This document shows, piece by piece, positions 31,717 through 40,966 of a DNA stretch of 64,000 bases (its first letter is position 1; each line of letters begins with the position of its first letter). Both the position numbers and the translations under genes were made by a program. A model generated the notes under the pieces. That model did no database searches. It was not told the origin of the DNA and saw only the letters and a program-made list of their open reading frames with translations. The DNA is from Rubrivivax sp. (lineage in GTDB: Bacteria; Pseudomonadota; Gammaproteobacteria; Burkholderiales; Burkholderiaceae_C): the NCBI GenBank assembly GCA_027490215.1, contig JAIXYO010000019.1, forward strand, positions 1-64,000, given 5' to 3'.

Positions 31717-32913
31717 ATGCGCCTGATCGACTCCATCGTCACCGACGCGCCCGCCATGGCCACAGTGCGCCGCGACCTGCATGCGCACCCTGAGTTGTGC
31801 TTCGAGGAGCGGCGTACTGCGGACGTGATCGCGCGGCAGCTCACCGACTGGGGCATCCCGATCCATCGCGGACTGGGTACGACCGGCGTCGTCGCGATCC
31901 TCAAGAACGGCAGCTCGGATCGCGCGGTCGGCCTGCGCGCCGACATGGACGCGCTGCCGATGACCGAGCGCAATGAGTTCGCCCACGCCAGCCGCCACGC
32001 CGGCAGGATGCACGCCTGCGGGCACGACGGCCACACCACGATGCTGCTGGCCGCCGCCAAACATCTGGCCCGGCACCGGAACTTCGACGGCACGGTGTAC
32101 CTGGTGTTCCAGCCGGCCGAAGAAGGCGGTGGCGGGGCGCGCGAGATGATCGCCGACGGCTTGTTCGAGAAGTTCCCGATGGAGGCCATCTTCGGCGTGC
32201 ACAACTGGCCCGGCATCCCCTTCGGCCAGTTCGCGATCAAGAGCGGCCCGTGTTTCGCCAGCAGCAACGAGTTCCGCATCACCCTGCGCGGCAAGGGCTC
32301 GCATGCGGCCATGCCCAACCTGGGGCTGGACCCGGTGCCGGTAGCCTGCCAGCTGGTACAGGCCTTCCAGACCATCATCACCCGCAACAAGAGACCGATC
32401 GACGCCGGCGTGATTTCGGTGACGATGATCCACACAGGCGAAGCGACGAATGTGGTGCCCGACACGTGCGAGATCCAGGGCACGGTGCGCACCTTCACGC
32501 TGGAGGTGCTGGACCTGATCGAGCAGCGGATGCAGCAGATCACACAGCACACCTGCGCTGCATTCGGCGTGGGCTGCGAGTTCGAGTTCAAGCGCAACTA
32601 CCCGCCGACCATCAACCATACCAACGAGACCGCTTTTGCGCGTCGTGTGATGAACGATCTGGTGGGTGCGGAAAACGTGCTCGAATTCGAGCCGACGATG
32701 GGTGCGGAAGACTTCGCCTACTACCTGCAAGCCATCCCTGGCGCCTATTTCGTGATGGGCAATGGCGACGGTGGCCATCGGCAGTCGGGCCACGGTCTCG
32801 GCCCCTGCATGCTGCACAACCCGTGCTACGACTTCAACGACGCGCTGATCCCTCTGGGTGCGACGCTGTGGGTTCGCATGGCCGAGGAGTGGCTGGCGCA
32901 GCCGCGCTGCTGA
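31717..32913 (+). CDS. M20 family amidohydrolase (hippurate/N-acyl-amino acid hydrolase type)
   Basis: A 398-residue M20D metallohydrolase that removes acyl groups from N-acyl amino acids. It shows RRDLHAHPEL, the metal motif HACGHDGHTTML, QPAEEGGGGA with the catalytic Glu, GVHNWP, and GAEDFAYY. The dimerisation domain occupies about 185-295. Exact substrate cannot be fixed from sequence. No signal peptide; cytoplasmic. Divergent from the aminopeptidase gene, 91 bp apart, which may indicate shared regulation of peptide scavenging. Confidence 0.94.
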   Translation: MRLIDSIVTDAPAMATVRRDLHAHPELCFEERRTADVIARQLTDWGIPIHRGLGTTGVVAILKNGSSDRAVGLRADMDALPMTERNEFAHASRHAGRMHACGHDGHTTMLLAAAKHLARHRNFDGTVYLVFQPAEEGGGGAREMIADGLFEKFPMEAIFGVHNWPGIPFGQFAIKSGPCFASSNEFRITLRGKGSHAAMPNLGLDPVPVACQLVQAFQTIITRNKRPIDAGVISVTMIHTGEATNVVPDTCEIQGTVRTFTLEVLDLIEQRMQQITQHTCAAFGVGCEFEFKRNYPPTINHTNETAFARRVMNDLVGAENVLEFEPTMGAEDFAYYLQAIPGAYFVMGNGDGGHRQSGHGLGPCMLHNPCYDFNDALIPLGATLWVRMAEEWLAQPRC

Positions 32914-32937
32914 GCTGGGCGCTCCCGCTTCGGTTGA

Positions 32938-33585
32938 TCACTCGATCAAGCCGAGTTCACGCAACTCGGCTGCCAACGCATCCGGCGCTGTGAACAGCCG
33001 CGCCCGCCAGCCGTGGCGTTGCGCGGCCTCGATGTTGTCCGGGTGATCGTCAATGAACAGCGTGGTCGCCGGGTCGAGCCCGAAACGCTGTTGGGCCAGT
33101 GCATAGATCGCCGCCTCGGGCTTGATGAGCTGCACATGCGACGAGTAGATGCCGCTGGCGAACAGCGACAGGAACGCATGCTGACGCTGCAGATGATCGG
33201 CCAGCGGCGCCGGCATGTTGGACAGGAAGTGCAGGCGATGGCCGCGCTGGTGCAAGGCCTGCAGCAAACGCACACTGCCCTCGATCGGCTGCAGTTCGTC
33301 GGGGACCGCATTGACCACCGCTCGCACCTCGGCTTCCGGCCATTCGAGGCGTTGTGCGATGCCCGAAACCACATCGTCCACTCCGAGCGCGCCGCGGTCG
33401 AAGTCGATCCACGCGCCATCCGGTCGGGCGAAGAACTCGTGCTTCCAGTGCTGTGCACTGTGATCGGCGCTGATGCGATGCGGCAGTGTCCGCGCGATGA
33501 GCGCTGCCGGATCCCACCGGAACAGCACGGCGCCGAAGTCCCAGACGATGGCCGTCGGCTGTGGCCGATTCAGGCCCAAGGTCAT
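32938..33585 (-). CDS. HAD-superfamily phosphatase, YihX-like
   Basis: A 215-residue class IA HAD enzyme. Motif I is WDFGAVLFRWD, in which the usual second Asp is Gly, as in YihX and the epoxide hydrolase N-domain group; motif II is LSNMPA; the Lys is in LIKPEAAIY; motif IV is FIDDHPDN. YihX of E. coli is a glucose-1-phosphate phosphatase. The ATG at 33585 overlaps the pgi stop by four bases, consistent with a sugar-phosphate substrate; that is inference. Confidence 0.88.
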   Translation of the reverse strand: MTLGLNRPQPTAIVWDFGAVLFRWDPAALIARTLPHRISADHSAQHWKHEFFARPDGAWIDFDRGALGVDDVVSGIAQRLEWPEAEVRAVVNAVPDELQPIEGSVRLLQALHQRGHRLHFLSNMPAPLADHLQRQHAFLSLFASGIYSSHVQLIKPEAAIYALAQQRFGLDPATTLFIDDHPDNIEAAQRHGWRARLFTAPDALAAELRELGLIE

Positions 33586-35216
33586 GCGCGCAGGCGTGCG
33601 ATCAGGCCGGCCGTCGAGGCATCCAGGTCGGCAGTAGCGCCACCCGCAGCGAGCCTCGGCAGCAAGTCGCGGCACAGCACCTTGCCCAACTCCACACCCC
33701 ACTGATCGAAGCTGTTGATGCCCCACAGCGCGCCGCTGGTGAACACGCGGTGCTCGTACAGCGCAATCAGTGCGCCGAGGCTGTGCGGCGTCAGGCGATC
33801 CAGCAGCAGGGTGGTGCTCGGGCGGTTACCCGGAAAGCTGCGGTGACGCGACAGGGTGGCGGCATCGGTCTGCGTCGAAGTCGGCAGCGGCTTGTCGGCC
33901 AGCGCCTGTTCGGCAGTCTTCCCGCACATCAGGGCCTGCGACTGCGCGAGCCCGTTGGCCAGCAGCAGCGTTTGCTGGCGCTCCAGACGCAAGAACAGAT
34001 CCGCGTCGAGCCCGACGCTGCCGAAGGTCGGCCGGCGCACCAGGATGAACTCGACCGGGATCAGGTCGGTGCCCTGATGCAGCATCTGGAAGTAGGCATG
34101 CTGGCCGTTGGTGCCTGGTTCGCCCCAGACCACCGGGCTGGTCGCGTATGGCAGCAACTCGCCATCGCGATCGACCCGCTTGCCGTTGCTTTCCATTTCC
34201 AGCTGCTGAAGGTAGGCTGGCAGGCGCCGCAGTCCCTGGTGGTACGGCGCCACACTGCGGCTGGTGGCGCCATGGAAGTTGCGATACCAGACATCGAGCA
34301 GGCCCAGCAGCACAGGCAGATTGGCCGCCAGCGGGGCTTCAACGAAATGCCGGTCCATCGAATGTGCTCCGGCCAGCAGCTCGCGGAAATGGTCTGCTCC
34401 GATGGCCACCGCGATCGGCAAGCCGATGGCCGACCACAGCGAAAAACGCCCTCCGACCCAGTCCCAGAAGCCGAAAGTGGTGGTGATGCCAAAGGCAGCG
34501 GCCGCCTCGACGTTCGTGGTGGTGGCGATGAAATGCCGGGCGATGTCGGTGCCGCCCTCGGCCTCGAACCAGGCCCGCGCGAGCTGCGCATTGGCCATGG
34601 TTTCCTGGGTGGTGAAGGTCTTGCTGGCGATGATGAACAGCGTTTCAGCCGGCTTCAGCCGGCGCAGGACCGTGCTGATGTCGTGGCCATCGACATTGGA
34701 GACGAAATGGAATTGCAGGCCCGGATGCACGTAGGCATCGAGCGCCGGCACCACCATCTGCGGGCCCAGATCGCTGCCGCCGATGCCGATGTTGACAACG
34801 TGGCGGATGCCGCTGACGGCGGTATCGCGCACCGTCTCGACCCAGGACAGCATCGCGTCGAGCACAGCGTGCACCTCAGCGCTGTGCGGCCCCTGGCCGC
34901 GCGGCGCGCGCAGTGCGGTGTGCAGCACAGCGCGGTCTTCGGTGGTGTTGATGGCCGCGCCGGCAAACATCGCGTCGCGCTGTGCCTCAAGACCGCATTC
35001 GCGCGCCATGTCGATGAGGAAATGGGTCGTGGCCGCATCGAGCAGGTTCTTCGACAAGTCTGCGAAGACGCCCGGCGCCTCGAAGCTCAGCGTGGCAAAC
35101 CGAGCCGGGTCACGCGCGAAGGCTTCGCGCAGGTCGAAATGGCGGCCATGCGCTTCGAAATGGCCCTTCAGCGCAGCCCAGGCGGCGGTGCGGTCACAGC
35201 GGATCATGTGGTGCAA
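33582..35216 (-). CDS. pgi: glucose-6-phosphate isomerase
   Basis: A 544-residue SIS-fold isomerase interconverting glucose 6-phosphate and fructose 6-phosphate. Conserved parts are NIGIGGSDLGPQM, ASKTFTTQET, VGGRFSLWSAIGL and NSFDQWGVELGK. The start may be 35216 or the Met three residues in. It begins four bases after tal and its end overlaps the phosphatase gene, so tal-pgi-phosphatase form one unit. Confidence 0.96.
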   Translation of the reverse strand: MHHMIRCDRTAAWAALKGHFEAHGRHFDLREAFARDPARFATLSFEAPGVFADLSKNLLDAATTHFLIDMARECGLEAQRDAMFAGAAINTTEDRAVLHTALRAPRGQGPHSAEVHAVLDAMLSWVETVRDTAVSGIRHVVNIGIGGSDLGPQMVVPALDAYVHPGLQFHFVSNVDGHDISTVLRRLKPAETLFIIASKTFTTQETMANAQLARAWFEAEGGTDIARHFIATTTNVEAAAAFGITTTFGFWDWVGGRFSLWSAIGLPIAVAIGADHFRELLAGAHSMDRHFVEAPLAANLPVLLGLLDVWYRNFHGATSRSVAPYHQGLRRLPAYLQQLEMESNGKRVDRDGELLPYATSPVVWGEPGTNGQHAYFQMLHQGTDLIPVEFILVRRPTFGSVGLDADLFLRLERQQTLLLANGLAQSQALMCGKTAEQALADKPLPTSTQTDAATLSRHRSFPGNRPSTTLLLDRLTPHSLGALIALYEHRVFTSGALWGINSFDQWGVELGKVLCRDLLPRLAAGGATADLDASTAGLIARLRA

Positions 35217-35220
35217 GCCT

Positions 35221-36168
35221 TCACAGAGCCTGGATCAAAGCATCCAACTTGCCGGCGTCGACTGCGAAGGCGCGGATGCCTTCGGCCAGTTTCTCGGTGG
35301 CCATGGCATCTTCGTTCAGCGCGTAGCGGAAGCTCGCTTCGGTGTGGCTCACGGGCTCGAGTGCAGCTCCGCGCGCCTCGGCAGGATCGAGTCGGCGGCT
35401 CACCGGGGCCTCGCTCGTCTGCAGGGTGGCGAGCAGCTCGGGGCTGATCGTCAACAGATCACAGCCGGCCAGCGCCACGATCTGGCCCACGTTCCGAAAA
35501 CTCGCACCCATCACCTCGGTCGCGATGCCGAACTTCTTGTAGTGGCGGTAGATGTGCGCCACCGACTTCACGCCAGGATCGTTGACTCCGGCGTTCGCGG
35601 CTTCATCCCACGTCGCCCCCGCCGCCTTCTTGTACCAGTCGTAGATGCGCCCGACGAAGGGCGAGATCAGCTGCACGCCGGCTTGGCCACAGGCGACCGC
35701 CTGGGCGAAGGAGAACAGCAAGGTCAGGTTGCAATGGATGCCTTCGCGCTCCAGTGTGCGTGCGGCCTGGATGCCCTCCCAGGTGGCGGCGATCTTGATC
35801 AGCACGCGGTCGCGGCCGATGCCTGCGGCTTCGTACAGGCTGATGAGTCTGCGTGCGCGGGCGAGCGTGGCCGGGGTATCGAAGCTCAATCGGGCATCGA
35901 CCTCGGTCGACACCCGGCCCGGCACGACCTTCAGAATTTCGAGCCCGAAGCGCACCAGCGTGCGATCGACGATTTCATCGAGTGCAGCGCCCCGGTGCGC
36001 GTGGGCGACTTCGGCCAGAAGCGGCGCATAGTCGGGCTGCTGCACCGCTTTCAGGATGAGCGACGGGTTGGTCGTGGCGTCGCGCGGCGCAAAGGCGGCC
36101 AGCTGCTTGAAGTTACCGGTGTCGGCAACGACGGTGGTGTACTGCTTGAGTTGTTCGAGTTGGTTCAT
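35221..36168 (-). CDS. tal: transaldolase
   Basis: A 315-residue class I transaldolase of the non-oxidative pentose phosphate branch. The Schiff-base Lys lies in [21 protein letters not shown] and [11 protein letters not shown] are signatures. The ATG at 36168 gives the standard start [11 protein letters not shown]; the frame opens further upstream into the dyad region and is rejected. Divergent from zwf, with a 134-bp region holding a long inverted repeat. Confidence 0.96.
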   Translation of the reverse strand: MNQLEQLKQYTTVVADTGNFKQLAAFAPRDATTNPSLILKAVQQPDYAPLLAEVAHAHRGAALDEIVDRTLVRFGLEILKVVPGRVSTEVDARLSFDTPATLARARRLISLYEAAGIGRDRVLIKIAATWEGIQAARTLEREGIHCNLTLLFSFAQAVACGQAGVQLISPFVGRIYDWYKKAAGATWDEAANAGVNDPGVKSVAHIYRHYKKFGIATEVMGASFRNVGQIVALAGCDLLTISPELLATLQTSEAPVSRRLDPAEARGAALEPVSHTEASFRYALNEDAMATEKLAEGIRAFAVDAGKLDALIQAL

Positions 36169-36178
36169 GGGAGCGCTG

Positions 36179-36224
36179 GCAGGTCGAGCACACCGCATTA
36201 GAACCCGAGCCGGTGTCGACCTGC
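36179..36224. promoter_or_regulatory. long inverted repeat in the tal-zwf divergent region
   Basis: GCAGGTCGA at 36179-36187 and its exact complement TCGACCTGC at 36216-36224 frame 28 bases. Inside them, ACACC at 36190-36194 and GGTGT at 36212-36216 also pair, and outside them GAGCG at 36171-36175 pairs with CGCTC at 36235-36239. The site begins 11 bp from the tal ATG and ends 79 bp before the zwf ATG. It may be an operator or an RNA hairpin in either leader. Confidence 0.5.
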
Positions 36225-36302
36225 ACATCTGGCACGCTCCTAGCGTCTATCCTGCGCATTGAGTTGCAGCTTCCCCCCGACCCCAACGAGAGGACTTTGA
36301 CG

Positions 36303-37757
36303 ATGTCGTTCGACCTGGTTTTTTTCGGTGGCACCGGCGATCTGACCTGGCGCAAGCTGATGCCTGCGCTGTTCCAGGCGTTTCGCCATGGCAAGCTGCC
36401 GCCCGGCGGACGCATCCTGTCGGTGGCCCGCGACGAGCAAAGCGACGACAAGTACCGCGGCTGGCTGAAGGAGCGCTTCCAGGATGTCGAAGGCGGCAAG
36501 CGGCCGAGCGACGAGGAGTTCGCGCGCTTCGCCGAGTTGCTGCACTACCGCCGCATGGACCTGTCACAGCCCGAGCACTACGCCGGGCTGAAGCAATGGC
36601 TGGAGGATCGCGGCGCCGCCACGGCGGTGCTGTACCTTGCAACCAGCCCGCACCTGTTCCCGCAGATCTGTGCACAACTCGGCGCCGTCGGCCTCAACGG
36701 GCCTCACGTGCGTGTGGTGCTGGAGAAGCCGCTGGGCCACGACCTCGCCAGCGCGCAGGACATCAACCGCGTCGTTCGTTCGGTGTTCAGCGAAACCCAG
36801 GCCTTTCGCATCGACCATTACCTGGGCAAGCCCTCGGTGCAGAACCTGATGGCGCTGCGCTTCGGCAACGCGCTGTTCGAGCCGCTGTGGCGCCGGGAAA
36901 GCATCGCCAACATCCAGATCACATTGGCCGAGAGCCTGGGGGTGGGCACACGCGGTGACTTCTACGACCGCACGGGCACGCTGCGCGACATGGTGCAGAA
37001 CCACGCGCTGCAGCTGCTCAGCATGGTGGCCATGGAACCCCCCTCGCGCTACGACGCTGACGCCATCCGCGACGAAAAGCTGAAGGTGCTGCGTTCACTG
37101 AAACCCTTCACCGACGACAGCGTGGCGCGCGACGTGGTGCGCGGCCAGTACCGAGCCGGCAACGCGGCAGGCAAGCCCGTCGCGGGGTACCTCGACGAAA
37201 TCAGGGTGCCGCCTGACAGCCGCTGCGAAACCTTCGTCGCACTTCGCACCGAGGTGCAGAACTGGCGCTGGGCCGGCGTGCCCTTCTACCTGCGCACCGG
37301 CAAGCGGCTGCCGGCGCGTGATGCGCAGATCGTCGTCAATTTCCGGCCCACACCGCACAGCATCTTTCCGGGCATCAACCGGCCGAACAAATTGGTGATC
37401 AAGCTGCAGCCGGAAGACGGACTGGAGCTGCACCTGCTGGCCGCCAAGGGCACCAGCCAGAACGAGGCGCTGTCGGCGGTGTCGCTTGACCTGGATTTCG
37501 ACAAGGCCTTTCCCGAAACCCGGGTAGGTGCCTACGAACGCCTGCTGCTCGAAGCCATCGCCGGGCGGCTTAACTTGTTCGTGCGCAGCGACGAACAGGA
37601 GCAGGCCTGGAGCTGGGTCGAACCGATCCTGCAAGCCTGGAACCGCGAAAACGCCGCGGGTGGCGTTCCCAGGCCCTATGCAGCAGGCACCTGGGGGCCA
37701 GCCGCAGCCAGCGCCTTGGTGGCACGCGACGGATTCGCGTGGTCGGAAGAGCAGTGA
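36303..37757 (+). CDS. zwf: glucose-6-phosphate 1-dehydrogenase
   Basis: A 484-residue dehydrogenase at the entry of the oxidative pentose phosphate and Entner-Doudoroff pathways. The NADP loop GGTGDLTWRK is at 8-17, the substrate motif RIDHYLGK near 175 and the C-terminal FYLRTGKRLP follows. The ATG at 36303, after GAGAGGA, is preferred to an upstream in-frame ATG at 36213. It is the only plus-strand gene of the sugar-phosphate group and is convergent with mlaB. Confidence 0.96.
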   Translation: MSFDLVFFGGTGDLTWRKLMPALFQAFRHGKLPPGGRILSVARDEQSDDKYRGWLKERFQDVEGGKRPSDEEFARFAELLHYRRMDLSQPEHYAGLKQWLEDRGAATAVLYLATSPHLFPQICAQLGAVGLNGPHVRVVLEKPLGHDLASAQDINRVVRSVFSETQAFRIDHYLGKPSVQNLMALRFGNALFEPLWRRESIANIQITLAESLGVGTRGDFYDRTGTLRDMVQNHALQLLSMVAMEPPSRYDADAIRDEKLKVLRSLKPFTDDSVARDVVRGQYRAGNAAGKPVAGYLDEIRVPPDSRCETFVALRTEVQNWRWAGVPFYLRTGKRLPARDAQIVVNFRPTPHSIFPGINRPNKLVIKLQPEDGLELHLLAAKGTSQNEALSAVSLDLDFDKAFPETRVGAYERLLLEAIAGRLNLFVRSDEQEQAWSWVEPILQAWNRENAAGGVPRPYAAGTWGPAAASALVARDGFAWSEEQ

Positions 37758-37800
37758 GTTCAGGCGGTTCGCTGGGCCGGCCCACGTCCCACGGGCTTAC

Positions 37801-38097
37801 TCAGGAGGAGGCTGAAGCGTCCTGCAGAGGCGCGATGCCGAGCAACTCGGCGACACCATAAAGGCGAGCCAACTGGCTCAAACGTGGCGGTGCACCGCTG
37901 AGCTGAAAAGACCGGCCCGATTTCTCGGCGAGCCGGCGGCACTCGAGCAACACCGCCAGCGCCGACGAGTCGAATTGCTGCAAGCCGCTGGCATCGATGC
38001 TCAGCCGGTCTGCGGGCTCACGCGAGACGGCCTCGACCAGCGGGCGCATCACGGCGTTGGCCTCGGTCAGACCGATCGTGGCGGGCAAGGTCAACAT
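37801..38097 (-). CDS. mlaB: STAS-domain protein MlaB
   Basis: A 98-residue STAS domain (DASGLQQFDSSALAVLLE is the central strand-loop-helix). MlaB binds the MlaF ATPase and stabilises the inner-membrane MlaFEDB complex. It is last in mlaFEDACB, 25 bp after mlaC. The gap to zwf (43 bp) contains a 12-bp GC palindrome, TGGGCCGGCCCA, without a T-run. Confidence 0.9.
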   Translation of the reverse strand: MLTLPATIGLTEANAVMRPLVEAVSREPADRLSIDASGLQQFDSSALAVLLECRRLAEKSGRSFQLSGAPPRLSQLARLYGVAELLGIAPLQDASASS

Positions 38098-38122
38098 GGC
38101 TTGCGCAGACGAGCTGGCGCAC

Positions 38123-38782
38123 TCACTTGCGCGACGCTGCCGACTTGTTGCGCTCGCTGAGCTTGGCGATCAGACCGTCAATGCCGCCCTTGGAGATTTC
38201 CTGCGCAAAGCTGTTGCGGTAGTTCTCGACCAGCCAGACACCCAACACGTTGACGTCATAGATCTTCCAGCCCACGGTCGGTGACTTTTCGACGCGGTAG
38301 TCGAGTTGAACAGGATCGCCGCCGCCGCCACGGACTTCAGTGCGGACGATCTGCTCTTCGTCTTCCGGCAGATTACGCGACGGCTTGATGGCCACCGTCT
38401 GATCCTTCACCTGAGACAACGCGCCGGCGTAAGTGCGCATCAACAAGGTCTTGAACTCGTTTTCAAGGCTGGCCTGCTGCTCAGGCGTCGCCTGACGCCA
38501 ATAGCGACCCACCGCCGATGAGGTCATGCGTTGGAAGCTCACATAAGGCACCACCCGCTCATCCACGATCGCAAGCACCTTCTTCGTGTCGCCGGCCTGG
38601 ATCGACTTGTCGGCGCGAACCGCGTCAAGCAACTCATTCGACAAGCGGTTGATCAGCTGATCCGGCGATTGGGCGGCAGCGGCAGCCACAGTGGGCGCGT
38701 TGGCAGATTGCGCCTGCGATGCCGGCGTCAACACCGTCAGCAAAGCTGCACACAGCGCGGCAAATGTGGTCTTTTGGATCAT
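38123..38782 (-). CDS. mlaC: periplasmic phospholipid-binding protein MlaC
   Basis: A 219-residue protein with a signal peptide (ending about PASQAQSA) and the Ttg2D/MlaC fold. Recognisable parts are VPYVSFQRMTSSAVGRYWR, LLMRTYAGAL and GWKIYDVNVLGVWLVENYR. MlaC shuttles phospholipid between MlaA at the outer membrane and MlaD at the inner membrane. A 136-bp gap without a gene separates it from mlaA. Confidence 0.95.
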   Translation of the reverse strand: MIQKTTFAALCAALLTVLTPASQAQSANAPTVAAAAAQSPDQLINRLSNELLDAVRADKSIQAGDTKKVLAIVDERVVPYVSFQRMTSSAVGRYWRQATPEQQASLENEFKTLLMRTYAGALSQVKDQTVAIKPSRNLPEDEEQIVRTEVRGGGGDPVQLDYRVEKSPTVGWKIYDVNVLGVWLVENYRNSFAQEISKGGIDGLIAKLSERNKSAASRK

Positions 38783-38918
38783 GTGGCGATTCTCTCTTCG
38801 GTCTACAGGACCGGTCGTGGGTGTTGGAGATGGCGGTCTTCAGAAAGTTCGCTGCGCGCTGTCCGCACCTGTCGGCCCTGCCTGTTGCACAGCGTCGCGC
38901 ACGCGACAGTGGGTGGGA

Positions 38919-39647
38919 TCAATTCTTCGGCGCGTCAGGCGGATTGCCATCGTAGACCTGGCTGCGGCGACGCTGCAGGAAGCCGTCGCGAACGAAGATG
39001 TACTTGTCGAGCACGATGTCATCAAGCAGCGCCGTGCTGTCCAGTAGGTTGGCACGGGTGTTGACCACATTGAGCGCCGTCACGCCGATGGACACCGGCG
39101 TGCTGTTGATGACCAAGCCCGGGCCTGCTGCCATGTCCACAGGCAAGGCGACCGAGTCACGTGCTGTCGATGGGCCAAGCAAAGGCCAGACGACATAGGC
39201 ACCCTCGCCCACGCCCCAGTAACCCAAGGTCTGCCCCAAATCCTCGTTGTAGCGCTTCAGGCTCATCGCCGAGCCCCAGTCGAGTAAACCACCGAACCCC
39301 AGGGTTGTGTTCACCATCACCCGCATCGTGTTGCTCGCGGCGTTTTCGAACTTCAGTTGCAGCAAGCTGTTGACCGCCGACCAAGCGTCTTCGAAATTGT
39401 TGTAGAAATTGGTAATGCCTGTCCGGGCGGGGCTCGGAACCACATTCTTGTAGCCGGTCGCCACGGGCTTCAGCACGTTCTCGTCGACCTTTTCGTTGAA
39501 ACCGAACATCGACCGGTTGAAGCCCTCGATCGGATCATTGACGGCAGCGTTGCTGCCGGGCGCAGGCGTCGAGGCGCAACCCTGCATGACAAGCACCACC
39601 GTGGCGCAGGCCAAAGCCTTCAAACCGCTGAGGGACCAGGACTTCAT
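38919..39647 (-). CDS. mlaA: outer-membrane lipoprotein MlaA (VacJ)
   Basis: A 242-residue lipoprotein with a lipobox ending MQGC (Cys24). The family segments DPIEGFNRSMFGFNE, NFYNNFEDAWSAVN and GYWGVGEGAYVVWPLLGPS are intact. MlaA removes mislocalised phospholipid from the outer leaflet of the outer membrane. Its ATG overlaps the mlaD stop. Inclusion of mlaA within the operon is a betaproteobacterial trait; in E. coli it is unlinked. Confidence 0.95.
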   Translation of the reverse strand: MKSWSLSGLKALACATVVLVMQGCASTPAPGSNAAVNDPIEGFNRSMFGFNEKVDENVLKPVATGYKNVVPSPARTGITNFYNNFEDAWSAVNSLLQLKFENAASNTMRVMVNTTLGFGGLLDWGSAMSLKRYNEDLGQTLGYWGVGEGAYVVWPLLGPSTARDSVALPVDMAAGPGLVINSTPVSIGVTALNVVNTRANLLDSTALLDDIVLDKYIFVRDGFLQRRRSQVYDGNPPDAPKN

Positions 39648-40144
39648 TTTTCTTCTCCTTTGGCGGCTTCGGCACTCGGCTTGCCCTCTGAGGCCTTGTT
39701 GAACAGAAACTGACTGATCAGATTTTCCAGCACCACCGCGGATTGCGTTTGGGTGATGACATCACCAGCAGCCAGATTCTTCTCATTACCGCCGGGTTCG
39801 ATCCCGATGTATTGCTCGCCCAACAGACCCGAGGTCAATATTTTGGCGGAACTGTCCTTGGGAAACTTGAATTTCTCCTGAAGCTGCAGCGCCACGCTGG
39901 CCTGGAATGTCTTGTCGTCGAAGCTGATGGATTCCACCCGACCGACCACCACACCGGCACTCTTCACCGCAGCCCGCGGCTTCAAGCCGCCAATGTTGTC
40001 GAACCGAGCGACGACGCCATAGGTCGCGTCGAAATTCAGACTCAACAAATTACCGGCCTTCATCGCCAGGAACAGCAGCGCAGCTGCACCTGTCATCACG
40101 AACAGCCCAACCCACACGTCATGACGAGATTTTTGCAACGTCAT
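39644..40144 (-). CDS. mlaD: MCE-domain protein MlaD
   Basis: A 166-residue inner-membrane protein: one N-terminal membrane segment, then a single MCE domain (FDNIGGLKPRAAVKSAGVVVG, SGLLGEQYIGIEPGG). Six copies form a ring on MlaE that contacts MlaC. The C-terminal tail is charged. It lies 39 bp after mlaE and overlaps mlaA. Confidence 0.95.
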   Translation of the reverse strand: MTLQKSRHDVWVGLFVMTGAAALLFLAMKAGNLLSLNFDATYGVVARFDNIGGLKPRAAVKSAGVVVGRVESISFDDKTFQASVALQLQEKFKFPKDSSAKILTSGLLGEQYIGIEPGGNEKNLAAGDVITQTQSAVVLENLISQFLFNKASEGKPSAEAAKGEEK

Positions 40145-40183
40145 TCCCCTTGAGAAACCATATCGGTCATTGAATCAGAAAGC

Positions 40184-40966
40184 TCAAATCGAGAACATCA
40201 TCGCGGTCAGCATGAAGTCCAGGGCCAACACCGCCAGCGACGACACCACCACCGTCCGTGTCGTGGCCTGCGACACGCCTTCCGGCGTCGGCTTGCAGGT
40301 GTAGCCCTGCCAGAGTGCGACGAAGGTCACGGTGATGCCGAAGACGATGCTCTTGATGACGCCGTTGCCGACGTCAGAGGTCCAACGCACACCGCCTTGC
40401 ATCTGAGACCAGAAGGAGCCGTCGTCGATGCCGAGCAACGGCACTGCGACCAGCCAGCCACCGATCACACCGACCGCACTGAATACTGCGGCCAGCAGCG
40501 GCATCGCGATCAGGCCGGCCCAGAAGCGCGGGGCGAGCACGCGGCGCACAGGGTCCACCGCCATCATTTCCATCGCCGCCAGCTGTTCGCCGGCCTTCAT
40601 CAAGCCGATTTCAGCGGTGAGCGAAGTGCCCGCGCGGCCTGCGAACAACAGTGCAGTGACCACAGGGCCCAGTTCCCGGACCAGCGACAGCGCCACCAGC
40701 AGCCCGACAGCCTCGGCGGATCCATAGCGCTTCAAGGTGTAGTAACCCTGCAGTGCCAGCACGAAGCCGACGAAAAGTCCAGACACGCTGATGATGGACA
40801 GCGAGCGGTTACCAAGGAAAAACGTCTGCTCGGTGACCAGTGAAAACCGCCGCAGCGCTGCGGGCGTCAACGCCACCAGGCGGGCAAACAGACGCGCCGC
40901 CATGCCCAGACTGGCGAGCTGGCTGCGCACCAGGTGGCCGACCGACGCCGGATTGAGCCAGTTCAT
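40184..40966 (-). CDS. mlaE: phospholipid ABC transporter permease MlaE
   Basis: A 260-residue integral membrane protein with five or six hydrophobic segments and the family core RELGPVVTALLFAGRAG and AEIGLMKAGEQLAAMEMM. It forms the membrane channel of MlaFEDB. The ATG overlaps the mlaF stop by four bases. Confidence 0.96.
   Translation of the reverse strand: MNWLNPASVGHLVRSQLASLGMAARLFARLVALTPAALRRFSLVTEQTFFLGNRSLSIISVSGLFVGFVLALQGYYTLKRYGSAEAVGLLVALSLVRELGPVVTALLFAGRAGTSLTAEIGLMKAGEQLAAMEMMAVDPVRRVLAPRFWAGLIAMPLLAAVFSAVGVIGGWLVAVPLLGIDDGSFWSQMQGGVRWTSDVGNGVIKSIVFGITVTFVALWQGYTCKPTPEGVSQATTRTVVVSSLAVLALDFMLTAMMFSI

Noticed and set aside
31626-32597. N-terminal extension of the aminopeptidase frame
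   Set aside because: It runs antisense through the M20 gene; the signal peptide starting at 31625 marks the true start.
33561-35447. 628-codon open frame on the plus strand
   Set aside because: Antisense to pgi and tal, which are clear.
37773-37784. Palindrome TGGGCCGGCCCA between convergent zwf and mlaB as a bidirectional terminator
   Set aside because: No T-run on either side and no loop; a 12-bp GC palindrome is not enough.
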